From Nocardia fusca NBRC 14340 (lineage in GTDB: Bacteria > Actinomycetota > Actinomycetes > Mycobacteriales > Mycobacteriaceae): a stretch of DNA of 64,000 nucleotides. The notes beneath the pieces are model-generated. The model was given only the letters and a program-made list of their open reading frames with translations. It ran no database searches and was not told the origin of the DNA. The DNA lies in the NCBI RefSeq assembly GCF_001618425.1, contig NZ_BDCU01000019.1, positions 32,410 to 96,409 on the forward strand. Reading direction: 5' to 3'. Of this stretch, positions 10,916 to 19,108 are shown one piece after another. A program made the position numbers and the translations under genes. Every line of letters begins with the position of its first letter. Positions within the stretch are counted from its first letter, which is position 1.

Positions 10916-11514
10916 CGCTGTATCTGCACCCGGCGAACGCGCCGGACGCCGCGGCCTGGACGGCCGGTCATCCACAGTTGCGCGGGCCGCTGTTCGGCTG
11001 GGGCGTCGAGATCGCCGCCCATTTCCTGCGGCTGCTGTGCGCGGGCGTCTTCGACCGCCCGGCGACCCGTGAGCTCACGGTGATCCTCGGCCACGCCGGT
11101 GAGGGCCTGCTCGCCGCCCCGTCCCGGCTGGACTCCCGCTGGCATGTGGCCAACGCGCAGCGGCACGGCCTCCGGCTCGACCATCCACCGTCGCACTACC
11201 TGCGCACCAACTTGTTCGTCACCACCTCGGGGGTGACCGACCCGATGGCGTTCTGGGCGGCGGTATCCGGGGCCGGGGCCGACCGGGTGGCCGTGGCGCT
11301 GGACTATCCGATGGAGGAGATGGGTCCGCAGCTGGCCGCGCTGCGGGCACGGTGGCGGGTGGATGAGCTGGGTGTCGCTGCCGACGACGAACTGCTGGAA
11401 CGGGTCGCCTGGCGCAATATCAGCGAACTGCTCGGGCTGACACCGGCCCCGTCTCGTCCGGCCGCGGCCGCGGCGGCGCCGGCCGGGCGCAACGGCGCCC
11501 CGGTGCCGAGATGA
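10912..11514 (+). pseudogene. Amidohydrolase (gamma-resorcylate decarboxylase-like) C-terminal remnant
   Basis: About 200 codons of the C-terminal half of an amidohydrolase-2 family decarboxylase: V-P-L-Y-L-H-P-A-N, then G-W-G-V-E-I-A-A-H, G-V-F-D-R, I-L-G-H-A-G-E-G-L and a V-A-L-D-Y-P segment, the order seen in gamma-resorcylate and aminocarboxymuconate-semialdehyde decarboxylases. The N-terminal half with the first metal-binding H-x-H is missing and the piece is spliced directly onto the PKS remnant. It shares its reading frame with the PKS N-terminus, so one open frame of 398 codons runs through both by chance. Its stop overlaps the next start (ATGA at 11511). Confidence 0.75.
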
Positions 11515-12179
11515 CCGGAGCGCCGGCGCTGGGGAGAGATAGCGTTTCCCGTACCCCCGGCCGGGCTTGGTTGCTCGGCGCCGCCGCGCTGGTCCTCGCC
11601 GGATTCGCCCTGCGTCCGCCGATCACCGGTTTGGGGGCGGCGCTGGAATTCGTCCCGGCCGCGACCGGCATCGACTCGGCGGTCCTCGGCTGGATCGTCA
11701 CCATGCCGCTGTGGTGCTATGCGGTGGGCGGTCTGCTGACCCCGCGGCTGGCGGCGGCATGGGATCCGGCGCACGCCTTCGCGGCCGCGCTGGCGATCAT
11801 GGCGGCCGGTCAGATCGTGCGCGTTGCCGGCGGCCCCGGGCTGCTGATCGCCGGGACGCAGGCGGTGCCGTGGCTGTGGGCCGCCATGATCGGGGTCGGA
11901 TTGGGCACTCTGTCGCTCACCCTGAGCCTGATCTCGCTGCGCGCGCCCGACCCGGACTCGGTGACGGTGTTGTCGGCGACGACCCACGGCATCGGCTACG
12001 CGCTGGCGGGTGCGGGGGTCGCGACGCAGAGCGCCCTGCACCTGTGGAGCGGTTCCTGGGAGCCGGTCCTCTGGTTGCTGGCCGGTCTGTGCCTGGTTCA
12101 GCTGCTGGCGGGTACGGCCGTACCGCAGCCGCCACGCCGGCCGGACCCCGGTGTGCACGCGGCTACCAGCGGACCGTGA
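11511..12179 (+). pseudogene. CynX/NimT-type MFS transporter with large internal deletion
   Basis: The 222-codon frame opens like cyanate/nitroimidazole MFS transporters (L-R-P-P-I-T-G-L-G at residues 35-43, then two to three membrane helices) and then, at about 11857, passes without frame change from an N-terminal-half motif (G-L-L-I-A-G-T) to a C-terminal-half motif (V-P-W-L-W-A-A-M-I-G-V-G-L-G). Normal members have about 400 residues and 12 helices; roughly half is missing here. The frame is intact, so a short protein could be made, but a working transporter is unlikely. It is the third gene in a row with lost internal sequence. Confidence 0.7.
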
Positions 12180-12192
12180 TCCGCTGGTAGCC
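12161..12192. terminator. Perfect 13-bp stem-loop
   Basis: Bases 12161-12173 pair perfectly with 12180-12192 around a 6-nt loop. The stem includes the last codons and stop of the MFS remnant. It probably terminates transcription from the left. Confidence 0.7.
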
Positions 12193-12195
12193 GCA

Positions 12196-12242
12196 CCGGG
12201 CGTGACCGGAACCGTACCGGGTCCGGCTACGGTCACGCCCGG
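12196..12242. terminator. Second inverted repeat, end of MarR gene
   Basis: CCGGGCGTGACCG at 12196-12208 pairs with 12230-12242 around a 21-nt loop; the right arm contains the stop codon of the convergent MarR gene. With the preceding hairpin it forms a back-to-back terminator pair between convergent genes. Confidence 0.6.
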
Positions 12243-12703
12243 CCGCGAGCCGCGGACTCCGTATGCGCGTCGAGGATCCGGGTGAGCAGACCGACGAGCG
12301 TGCGCCGCTCCGCCGCCGTGAGGGCGGCGAGCAGTTCGTCCTGCGCCCGGTCCAGCCGGCGGTCCAGGTCGTCGAGGTGTGCGCCGCCCGCCTCGGTGAG
12401 GGTGACGATATTGCGCCGGCGGTCCTCCGGATCGGCGTCCCGTTCCGCGAAACCGCGGCCGACCAGGTCGTTGAGGACCGCCACCATATCGCTGCGGTCG
12501 ATTCCGGTGCGACGCCCGAGTTCGGCCTGACTGGCGGCGCCGGACTCCCGCAGGGTGGTGAGCACGGCATAGTGGTATCGCCGCGATCCGGTATCGGCCA
12601 TCGCCTGTTCGGTGGCGCGGGCGGCGAGCAGCGCGGTCTGGTTGATCAGTCGGGTCGGCAGGGAACGCAGCCTGCCGGGGACGTCCTCGTGCGCGATCTT
12701 CAT
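12233..12703 (-). CDS. MarR-family transcriptional regulator
   Basis: A 156-residue winged-helix regulator. Residues 40-110 hold the MarR fold: Y-H-Y-A-V-L-T-T-L, helix-turn-helix A-S-Q-A-E-L-G-R-R-T-G-I-D-R-S-D-M-V, and the wing R-D-A-D-P-E-D-R-R-R-N. A -10 box TAGATT (12710-12715 on the minus strand) ends 6 nt before the ATG, so the mRNA is probably leaderless. The -10 region adjoins an imperfect dyad around CAATTG at about 12716-12735 that is a likely autoregulatory operator. The next gene upstream is the N-acetyltransferase on the same strand, 82 nt away; ligand unknown. Confidence 0.85.
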   Translation of the reverse strand: MKIAHEDVPGRLRSLPTRLINQTALLAARATEQAMADTGSRRYHYAVLTTLRESGAASQAELGRRTGIDRSDMVAVLNDLVGRGFAERDADPEDRRRNIVTLTEAGGAHLDDLDRRLDRAQDELLAALTAAERRTLVGLLTRILDAHTESAARGRA

Positions 12704-12709
12704 AACCGG

Positions 12710-12735
12710 AATCTAGCAAGCAATTGTTGGCAACT
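12710..12735 (-). promoter_or_regulatory. Leaderless promoter and operator of the MarR gene
   Basis: On the minus strand the order is an imperfect dyad centred on CAATTG, then TAGATT, 6 nt, ATG. Binding of MarR to this dyad would block its own -10 box; this is an inference from the layout. Confidence 0.45.
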
Positions 12736-12785
12736 CCCACAAACCGGCCGCCGACGCAGACCGCGCGGCGCCCCGGCCGGGCCGG

Positions 12786-13649
12786 TCAGCGGGTCGTCCA
12801 CGGCGCGGCGATCAGTGCCTCGGCATCCCCGTCCGAGAGATCGATATCGAAGACCTCGCCGAGCACCTTCGCCAACTCCGCGAGTTCCAGCTCCCGGGAA
12901 TCGCTCGTCCCGTCCGGATATTCGGTGGTCAACGTGCGGCCGTCGAGCGTGTGATGGACGCCCGGAAGGAACCGCTGTACGAACGGCCGCTGGGTGAACG
13001 GCGAACGCGGCGAGGTGGAGACGAAATGGTTACCGACCTCGTAGTCGATCCGGTACTGCGGTTCCAGCGTGAAGGTGTAGCGGTCCACCCAGCCGGCGGA
13101 CGCGAACTGGTGCAGGACCCACTCCTCACCACCCAGCTCACCCCGGGTGCGTTCGAGCCGGAACCGCCAGCCGCCGAGAGTGAACTCGTCCGGACGTTCG
13201 ACCAGCGGATAGGGTTCGGACGGCCCCGCCCCGAACCCCACATCGGCCAGCCACACCCGGTCGTCGTCGGAGACCGTGATTCGCAACAGCGCGTGGGTGG
13301 CCGGGCGCAGTCCGCCCGACCCCATGGTGACGCGGCCGGACAGGCCGGTGACACCGAACCCGAAACGCTCGAGCGCCGCCGCGAACACGGTGACGTTCTC
13401 GTAGCAGTATCCACCGCGCCGCCGCCGGATCAGTTTGTCCTGCAGGGTGTCCAGATCCAGCGGCACCGGCCGCCCCAGCACCGCCTCCAGGTTCTCGAAC
13501 GGCACCGCCGTGGTGTGCGCGGCCACCAGGTCCCGCAGCACGGCAAGCGTCGGAGTGCGCGGGCCGGTATATCCGATCCGCGCCAGGTACGCGTCCAGAT
13601 CCAGTGCTGCGCCGTTCCAGTGATACGCGGCGTCGGCCGGTTTCGACAT
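12786..13649 (-). CDS. nat: Arylamine N-acetyltransferase
   Basis: Transfers an acetyl or propionyl group from coenzyme A to arylamines and hydrazines; the M. tuberculosis homologue acetylates isoniazid and is linked to cholesterol catabolism. The 287-residue chain has the complete cysteine-protease-like triad Cys82 (R-R-G-G-Y-C-Y-E-N), His119 (P-A-T-H-A-L-L) and Asp136 (L-A-D-V-G-F-G). The ATG at 13649 follows AAGGGATGAG; the frame is open upstream but lacks family sequence. Unlike in mycobacteria it is not beside hsa genes; here it lies between a MarR regulator and nadC. Confidence 0.93.
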   Translation of the reverse strand: MSKPADAAYHWNGAALDLDAYLARIGYTGPRTPTLAVLRDLVAAHTTAVPFENLEAVLGRPVPLDLDTLQDKLIRRRRGGYCYENVTVFAAALERFGFGVTGLSGRVTMGSGGLRPATHALLRITVSDDDRVWLADVGFGAGPSEPYPLVERPDEFTLGGWRFRLERTRGELGGEEWVLHQFASAGWVDRYTFTLEPQYRIDYEVGNHFVSTSPRSPFTQRPFVQRFLPGVHHTLDGRTLTTEYPDGTSDSRELELAELAKVLGEVFDIDLSDGDAEALIAAPWTTR

Positions 13650-13841
13650 CTCATCCCTTTCACCCGGGTACGAAACGAGCAACCGCGCGAACTCACCGGA
13701 TGTTCCAGGTCTCCGGGAACCGGCAACCCCGGGGGCCGGGCGGCCGAGGTGGGCACGCTCCGTGGGCAGCCGGGACTCGGGCGGGCACATCCCACCATCC
13801 CGGCATCCGAGCAGCCACCGCACGACAGCCGAATGGTGCTG

Positions 13842-14702
13842 CTACATGTCGAGACCGAGGTCCAGTACCCGGACCGAATGGGTCAGGGCGCCCACCGCCA
13901 GGAAATCGACGCCGGTCCGGGCGTAGTCCGCGGCCATATCGAGGGTGAGGCCGCCGGAGGATTCCAGCTTCGTCTCCGGTGCGACGGCATTACGGCGCTG
14001 GACCGCGGCCTGGGTCTGCCAGAGCGGGAAATTGTCGAGCAGGACCAATTGCACGTTCTCGCCGAGTACGGCGTCGAGTTGGTCGAGATCGTCGACCTCG
14101 ACTTCGCAGTCGATCTCCGGCGCGGCGGCGCGGACGGCCCGCAGCGCTTCGACCACCGAACCCGCGGCGACGACGTGGTTGTCCTTGATCAGCGCGGCGT
14201 CGCCCAGACCCATGCGATGGTTCACGCCACCACCGGCGCGCACCGCATACTTCTGGAGGGCGCGCAAGCCGGGCAGCGTCTTACGGCTGTCCCGGATCCG
14301 GCAGCCGGTGCCCTCGACCGCGTCCACCCAGTCGGCGGTGGCGGTGGCGATACCCGAGAGATGACACATCAGGTTGAGCATGGTGCGTTCGGCGGTGAGC
14401 AGGCCGCGGGTCGGGGCCACCAGCGCCAGTACCGTCTGCCCGGGCGCGATCCGGGTACCGTCGGGCACCCGCTCGGTGACTTCGTAGCCGTCGGCGCCGA
14501 TCACCTCGTCGAGCACCAGCAGCCCGATATCGATTCCGGCGACGGTGCCCGGCTGCCGGGCCACCACCGCGGCCTTCACCACCGCGTCCGCGGGGACGGT
14601 GGCCGTGGTGGTGATATCGGGCCCGTAGCGCAGGTCCTCGTCCAGCGCGGTACGGATGAGAGCGCGGACTTCCGCCGGATCCAGACCGGGATCCACTGTC
14701 AT
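13842..14702 (-). CDS. nadC: Nicotinate-nucleotide diphosphorylase (carboxylating)
   Basis: Quinolinate phosphoribosyltransferase, the third enzyme of de novo NAD synthesis, making nicotinate mononucleotide with release of CO2. The 286-residue chain has the phosphate-binding R-D-S-R-K-T-L-P-G-L-R segment near residue 137, G-G-G-V-N-H-R near 157, L-I-K-D-N-H near 170 and the late L-E-S-S-G-G loop. AGGAG lies 7 nt before the ATG. It is last in the nadA-nadB-nadC series; 118 nt without a gene separate it from nadB. Confidence 0.95.
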   Translation of the reverse strand: MTVDPGLDPAEVRALIRTALDEDLRYGPDITTTATVPADAVVKAAVVARQPGTVAGIDIGLLVLDEVIGADGYEVTERVPDGTRIAPGQTVLALVAPTRGLLTAERTMLNLMCHLSGIATATADWVDAVEGTGCRIRDSRKTLPGLRALQKYAVRAGGGVNHRMGLGDAALIKDNHVVAAGSVVEALRAVRAAAPEIDCEVEVDDLDQLDAVLGENVQLVLLDNFPLWQTQAAVQRRNAVAPETKLESSGGLTLDMAADYARTGVDFLAVGALTHSVRVLDLGLDM

Positions 14703-14820
14703 CGTCTTCTCCTCGTTCTCGATCCGGGCGCCCAGGCGCGCGGGATCGCTTCGTCGGCGGACACCGGACCGGCCGGCTCCGGTAGCGGGCAGGTCGCGAA
14801 CGCCGCGGCCTCGCGACCGC

Positions 14821-16440
14821 TCACGACGGCGCCGCCAGCGGCGTCGGTTCGGTGACCACTCGCGGCGCCCCGCCCTCGTCGAGGCGCACCATGATCGGCT
14901 GCGCCGGGCCCGGTGCCGTCCGCGGATGATCGGAGCGGGTGTGGCAGCCGCGGCTCTCGGTACGCACTCGCGCCGCCAGCAACAGCGCCCGCGCGGTCAC
15001 GGTGAGCGCCGCGTCCTCGACCCGGGCCACGGCGTCCGCGGACGTCCCGGATCGGGGCGCCGGTACGGCGGTCGCCGACGCGGCCGGCTCGTCGGCCCGC
15101 GCGGTGTCGAGCAGCCGTGCCGCCCGGGCCAGCCCGGCGCCGTCGCGTACGACCGAGGCGTGCTCGGTCATCGTCTGCTGGAGCACCGGGCGCGGCAGCA
15201 CCGGCCGGACCTTCCCGAATCCGCCCGTGGCGCCGGTCGGTTCACCCAGCCGCTCCAGCGCCGCCAGCCCGGCCCGCTCACCCATCACCAGCCCCTCGAG
15301 CAGGCTGTTGGAGGCCAGCCGGTTGGCACCGTGCAACCCGGTGCGCGCGACCTCTCCGGCCGCGTAGAGCCCGGGCACGCCGGTACGCCCGTGTAGATCG
15401 GTGACCACCCCGCCGCACTGATAGTGCGCGGCGGGCGCCACCGGGATCAGATCGCGGCGGGGATCGATACCCGCGGCGCGGCAGGACATGGTGATCGTCG
15501 GAAAGCGCCGGGTGAACTCCGGGACCTCACGGGCGTCGAGGTACACATGGTCGGCGCCGAGCGACCGCATCCGCGCCGCGATGGCCCGGGACACCACATC
15601 CCGGGGCGCCAGATCACCGCGCGGATGGACACCGGCGGTCACCGAATCACCCCGCGCGTCCACCAGGCGCGCGCCCTCACCGCGCACCGCCTCGCTGATC
15701 AGCGGCTGCCGTCCGAAACCGTCGGGGGTGTACAGGACGGTGGGATGGAACTGCACGAATTCCAGATCCGCCACCGCCGCGCCCGCCCAGAGCGCCAGGG
15801 CGACACCGTCGGCCGTCGCGCCGGCCGGATTGGTGCTCAACGCGTACAGCTGCCCGAGACCGCCGGTGGCGAGCAGCACCGCGGGCGCGTGCACGCGGCC
15901 GAGGCCGCGCTCGGAGACGGCGAGGACCCCCTGGACCCCGGTCGCGCCGGTGACGACCTCGAGCACCGAGGTCCCGAACAGCACCGGTAATCCGGCCGCC
16001 GACAGTGCCCGCTGCACTTCCGCGCCGGTGGCGTCGCCGCCGGCGTGAATGATGCGGCGGGTGCTGTGCCCGCCCTCCCGGGTCCGCGACACCTGCCCGT
16101 CCCGGCCGAGGTCGAAGACCGCGCCGAGGTCGGTGAGTGCCGCCACCGCGTCCGGGCCGCCGGCGACGATGGAGCGCACCGCGTCGGGATCGCACAGTCC
16201 GCCGCCGGCGGCGAGGGTGTCGGCGACATGGGAGTCCACCGAATCCCCGTCCGGGGCCACGACGGCGATACCGCCCTGCGCGTACTGCGTGGCGGTATCG
16301 GCCGGGCCGCCCTTGCTGAGGATCAGCACCCGCGCTCCGGCCCGTGCGGCCGCGCGGGCGGCGGTGAGCCCGGCGACCCCGCCGCCGACCACCACGAGGT
16401 CGGCGCGGGCCTCCCACGCGCGATCGAGTTGCTCGGTCAT
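14821..16440 (-). CDS. nadB: L-aspartate oxidase
   Basis: FAD enzyme that oxidises L-aspartate to iminoaspartate, the substrate of NadA. Of 539 residues, the N-terminus carries the Rossmann FAD motif V-V-G-G-G-V-A-G-L-T-A-A; G-G-H-S-T-R-R-I-I-H near residue 125 and the H-Y-Q-C-G-G-V region near 340 are typical of the succinate dehydrogenase/aspartate oxidase family. ATG 16440 has GGAG 6 nt upstream and is preferred to the GTG at 16452. It follows nadA by 45 nt and is very probably co-transcribed with it under NrtR control. Confidence 0.95.
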   Translation of the reverse strand: MTEQLDRAWEARADLVVVGGGVAGLTAARAAARAGARVLILSKGGPADTATQYAQGGIAVVAPDGDSVDSHVADTLAAGGGLCDPDAVRSIVAGGPDAVAALTDLGAVFDLGRDGQVSRTREGGHSTRRIIHAGGDATGAEVQRALSAAGLPVLFGTSVLEVVTGATGVQGVLAVSERGLGRVHAPAVLLATGGLGQLYALSTNPAGATADGVALALWAGAAVADLEFVQFHPTVLYTPDGFGRQPLISEAVRGEGARLVDARGDSVTAGVHPRGDLAPRDVVSRAIAARMRSLGADHVYLDAREVPEFTRRFPTITMSCRAAGIDPRRDLIPVAPAAHYQCGGVVTDLHGRTGVPGLYAAGEVARTGLHGANRLASNSLLEGLVMGERAGLAALERLGEPTGATGGFGKVRPVLPRPVLQQTMTEHASVVRDGAGLARAARLLDTARADEPAASATAVPAPRSGTSADAVARVEDAALTVTARALLLAARVRTESRGCHTRSDHPRTAPGPAQPIMVRLDEGGAPRVVTEPTPLAAPS

Positions 16441-16485
16441 CACGTACTCCACGTCCGGGGGGACGGTGTCACGCCCGGCCCGGCG

Positions 16486-17541
16486 TCATTCCCCGCCGCC
16501 CGGGGTGCCGATCTCGATCATCCGCTGTACCGAATGCCGGGCCAGCGCCGCGGTCTCCGGGTCGACGTGCACCTCGTCGCGGTTCTCCTCCAGGCAGCGC
16601 AGCAGCGCGGCCGGGGTGATCATCTTCATGTACTTGCAGGAGGCGCGGTCGTTGACGGCCCGGAAGTCGATACCCGGGGCGGCCTTGCGCAACTGGTGCA
16701 GCATGCCCACCTCGGTCGCGACCAGCACCTGGTTCGATTTCGCGGCGCGGGCGGCGTCGATCATGCCGCCGGTCGACAGGATGTGCACCCGGTCGGCGGG
16801 GAATTCGCCCTCACCGGCCAGGTACAGCGCCGAGGTCGCGCAGCCGCATTCGGGGTGCACGAAGAGTTCGGCGTCGGGATGCGCCCGGGCCTGGGCGTTG
16901 AGTTCGTCGCCGTTGATCCCGGCGTGCACATGGCATTCGCCCATCCAGATGTGCATGTTCTCGCGACCGGTCTCGCGCTTGACGTGCGCGCCGAGGAACT
17001 GGTCGGGCAGGAAGAGCACCTCGCGGGCGGGATCGATCGAGGCGACCACGTCGACCGCGTTGGACGAGGTGCAGCAGATATCGGTGAGCCCCTTCACCGC
17101 CGCGGTGGTGTTCACGTACGACACCACCACCGCGCCCGGGTGCTCGGCCTTCCAGTCGCGCAGTTCCTCGGCAGTGATCGAATCCGCGAGCGAGCATCCG
17201 GCGCGCTCGTCGGGGATCAGCACGGTCTTCTCCGGGCTCAGGATCTTCGCGGTCTCGGCCATGAAGTGCACACCGCAGAAGACGATCGTCTCCTCGGGCG
17301 CCTCGGCCGCGATCCGGGACAGTGCCAGCGAGTCACCCACGTGATCGGCCACGTCCTGGATCTCGGGCAGCTGATAGTTGTGCGCGAGAATGGTGGCGTT
17401 GCGCTGCCGGGCCAGGCGTTTCACCTCGGCCGCCCATTCCGGTGTCGCCTCGACCCCGGTGTAGCCCGACGGCCCGTCGCTGATCCGCTCCCGCAGTGCG
17501 GTACCCGGCGCCGGGGCCAATTCTGCTCCCATCGTCGCCAT
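16486..17541 (-). CDS. nadA: Quinolinate synthase
   Basis: 4Fe-4S enzyme that condenses iminoaspartate with dihydroxyacetone phosphate to quinolinate. The 351-residue chain has the three cluster cysteines in their usual settings: V-F-C-G-V-H-F-M (Cys89), H-P-E-C-G-C (Cys232) and A-S-C-K-Y-M (Cys302), with the substrate histidines A-H-N-Y-Q near 53. ATG 17541 follows AAGGAG by 6 nt; the upstream in-frame extension to 17586 is not family-like. It is the first gene of the nad operon, divergent from the NrtR-type regulator. Confidence 0.96.
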   Translation of the reverse strand: MATMGAELAPAPGTALRERISDGPSGYTGVEATPEWAAEVKRLARQRNATILAHNYQLPEIQDVADHVGDSLALSRIAAEAPEETIVFCGVHFMAETAKILSPEKTVLIPDERAGCSLADSITAEELRDWKAEHPGAVVVSYVNTTAAVKGLTDICCTSSNAVDVVASIDPAREVLFLPDQFLGAHVKRETGRENMHIWMGECHVHAGINGDELNAQARAHPDAELFVHPECGCATSALYLAGEGEFPADRVHILSTGGMIDAARAAKSNQVLVATEVGMLHQLRKAAPGIDFRAVNDRASCKYMKMITPAALLRCLEENRDEVHVDPETAALARHSVQRMIEIGTPGGGE

Positions 17542-17594
17542 GGTCGCTCCTTCCTCCGCGCGATCGGCCCCTCTGCCGATTCGCACTCAACCAG

Positions 17595-17617
17595 GTTTTC
17601 GACTTATGATCGAAAAC
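17595..17617. promoter_or_regulatory. NrtR-type operator, 8-7-8 palindrome
   Basis: GTTTTCGA at 17595-17602 and TCGAAAAC at 17610-17617 form a perfect inverted repeat around 7 nt, in the nadA/nrtR divergent gap. The -10 hexamer TATGAT of the regulator gene (17605-17610) lies inside it, so bound repressor would block RNA polymerase. Position and sequence agree with NrtR/NdnR operators known before nadABC genes in Actinobacteria. Confidence 0.85.
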
Positions 17618-18364
17618 GTGGACCAGTTTAGCACCATCCATGAATCGCTCACCGCGGTGTTCCAGGTTCGCCGCTTCCCCACCGACAACTCCGCAGGTCA
17701 TCGCGGCGCAGCGGCCGGGGACCGCCGTCCGCCCCGCCAACAGCGGGAACTCGCGGTCCTGCTGTGGCAACGTGCGCTGGACCCGCAGCGCGGCACCTGG
17801 TCGCTCCCCGGCGGCCGGTTGCGCAACGACGAGGACCTGGACACCTCGGCGCGCCGGCAGCTGGCCGAGAAGGTGGACGTGCGCGAGGTGGACCACCTCG
17901 AGCAGCTGTCGGTGTTCAGTGCCCCCGACCGTGTCCCCGGCCCGCGCCGGATCGCCTCGGCCTACCTGGGCCTGGTCCCCCTCACCGCCGACCCGCACCT
18001 GCCGGACGACACCTCCTGGCACCGCGTGGCCGCACTACCGGAGATGTCGTTCGATCACGGCACCGTGGTCGAACACGCCCGGGCGCGGCTGGCCGCGAAA
18101 CTCTCCTACACCAATATCTCCTTCGCCCTGGCGCCGGATCGGTTCACCATGTCGACACTGCGGGAGATCTATTGCGCCGCACTCGGTTACGATGTGGATA
18201 CGACGAACCTGCAGCGGGTCCTGACGCGGCGCAAGGTGATCACCCCCACCGGGGACACCGCCGCCCCGGGACGGGCCGGCGGACGCCCCGCCTCGGTCTA
18301 CCGGTTCAGCGATTCCGGACTACGCGTCACCGATGAATTCGCCGCGCTCCGGCCGCGCGCCTGA
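17618..18364 (+). CDS. nrtR: NrtR-family (Nudix-related) regulator of NAD synthesis
   Basis: Transcription factor with an N-terminal Nudix-like domain that senses NAD-pathway metabolites and a C-terminal winged helix. The Nudix box is degenerate (G-G-R-L ... R-R-Q-L-A-E-K in place of RE-x-x-EE), as in regulators that have lost hydrolase activity; the C-terminal S-T-L-R-E-I-Y-C-A-A-L-G segment begins the DNA-binding domain. I place the start at GTG 17618, exactly 7 nt after the perfect -10 TATGAT (leaderless); the in-frame ATG at 17606 would overlap that box and the operator. The predicted target is the divergent nadABC and the gene itself. Confidence 0.88.
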   Translation: MDQFSTIHESLTAVFQVRRFPTDNSAGHRGAAAGDRRPPRQQRELAVLLWQRALDPQRGTWSLPGGRLRNDEDLDTSARRQLAEKVDVREVDHLEQLSVFSAPDRVPGPRRIASAYLGLVPLTADPHLPDDTSWHRVAALPEMSFDHGTVVEHARARLAAKLSYTNISFALAPDRFTMSTLREIYCAALGYDVDTTNLQRVLTRRKVITPTGDTAAPGRAGGRPASVYRFSDSGLRVTDEFAALRPRA

Positions 18365-18402
18365 CGCCGCCCGCGGCCGCACCGGAGATCCGCTCGTGCG
18401 GC

Positions 18403-18423
18403 GCGGACCGGGATCAGGTCCGC
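18403..18423. terminator. Hairpin between convergent nrtR and DUF1353 gene
   Basis: GCGGACC at 18403-18409 pairs with GGTCCGC at 18417-18423 around a 7-nt loop. It contains the stop codon of the minus-strand gene and follows the nrtR stop by about 40 nt. Confidence 0.45.
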
Positions 18424-18944
18424 AGCTCCGGCCGCGGTACCGGCTGCTTCTCCGGGCGCCGGGCCCCGCGGTCCAGCGGCCAGACGATCACCTCGATCAC
18501 CCAGAACAGCAGCAGGAATACCGTCACCACCACGGTGGGAATCAGCAGGAACAGGACGGACAGCACCGCGATCACAGTGAACACCGCCAGCGCCGCCGGG
18601 GAGGCACCCTGCAGCCGGCTACCGAACCGCACCGCCGCCCACATCATCCAGCGGCGCGGCAGCGATACCGCGCATTCGCGCAGCGCTCGCCGGAAAAGCC
18701 CGTCGGCGTCGACCTTGCTCACCGACTCCGAGCGGAGCAGATAGTCGTGCAGGATGGCCGCCCGCGTGTACACGCCGTAGCGCGGTATCAGCCACACCAC
18801 CGGCCGCGGCACCGAAGCGAAATCGGTCCGGAATCCGACGGGTACTTCGAAATGTTCGTCCGCCCCCGCGTAACCCAGCGGTTCGCGGACCTTCCAGAAC
18901 GTCCCATCGATCTCCTCGACCACGAGCGCACTGGTGAACCCCAC
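18414..18944 (-). CDS. DUF1353 domain protein with C-terminal membrane segment
   Basis: A 176-residue protein. Residues about 25-100 match DUF1353, a domain best known from tailed phages: V-P-V-G-F-R-T-D-F-A-S-V-P-R, then I-L-H-D-Y-L-L and D-A-D-G-L-F-R-R-A-L. After it comes a long hydrophobic stretch (about 118-160) that would make one or two membrane helices, and a basic proline-rich tail. No phage genes are near. GTG 18944 has GGGAG 8 nt upstream, and a -10-like TAGGCT lies at 18980-18985. The 8-bp minisatellite sits just upstream of that promoter. Function unknown. Confidence 0.65.
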   Translation of the reverse strand: MGFTSALVVEEIDGTFWKVREPLGYAGADEHFEVPVGFRTDFASVPRPVVWLIPRYGVYTRAAILHDYLLRSESVSKVDADGLFRRALRECAVSLPRRWMMWAAVRFGSRLQGASPAALAVFTVIAVLSVLFLLIPTVVVTVFLLLFWVIEVIVWPLDRGARRPEKQPVPRPELRT

Positions 18945-18979
18945 GAAGCAATCTCCCTGTCATCACATCGGATTCGCTC

Positions 18980-18985
18980 AGCCTA
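18980..18985 (-). promoter_or_regulatory. -10 box of the DUF1353 gene
   Basis: TAGGCT on the minus strand, giving an mRNA start near 18973 and a leader of about 29 nt before the GTG at 18944. The tandem repeat at 19034-19108 then covers roughly -61 to -135. Confidence 0.4.
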
Positions 18986-19033
18986 CGACCGTAAGTGACG
19001 ACCCCGGGAACCGGCCGCGCGGACCGCCCCGCC

Positions 19034-19108
19034 CACAGGGACACAGGGACACAGGGACACAGGGACACAGGGACACAGGGACACAGGGACACAGGGACAC
19101 AGGGACAC
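19034..19108. repeat. 8-bp minisatellite, 9.4 copies of CACAGGGA
   Basis: Nine exact copies of CACAGGGA plus three bases, with no interruption. It is located between the DUF1353 gene and the DUF2567 gene in DNA without a gene, upstream of the likely DUF1353 promoter. Perfect purity over 75 bp suggests recent slippage and a copy number that may vary. The rest of the 374-bp gap (to 19318) holds nothing I can assign; short frames through the repeat read as a periodic VSLCPCVP peptide and are not genes. Confidence 0.95.

Noticed and set aside
10318..11514. A single 398-residue protein spanning PKS and amidohydrolase sequence
   Set aside because: The middle third reads as PKS only in other frames, so the open frame is chance; the two homologous parts belong to unrelated families.
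11304..12740. 478-codon minus-strand frame across the MFS remnant and MarR gene
   Set aside because: Arg/Gly/Pro-rich shadow of genes in other frames, running through two terminators and the MarR gene's own frame.
14703..14820. Possible small gene between nadB and nadC
   Set aside because: No frame with start and ribosome site; treated as intercistronic spacer.
19034..19108. Possible CRISPR array
   Set aside because: Contiguous 8-bp units without spacers; no cas genes.
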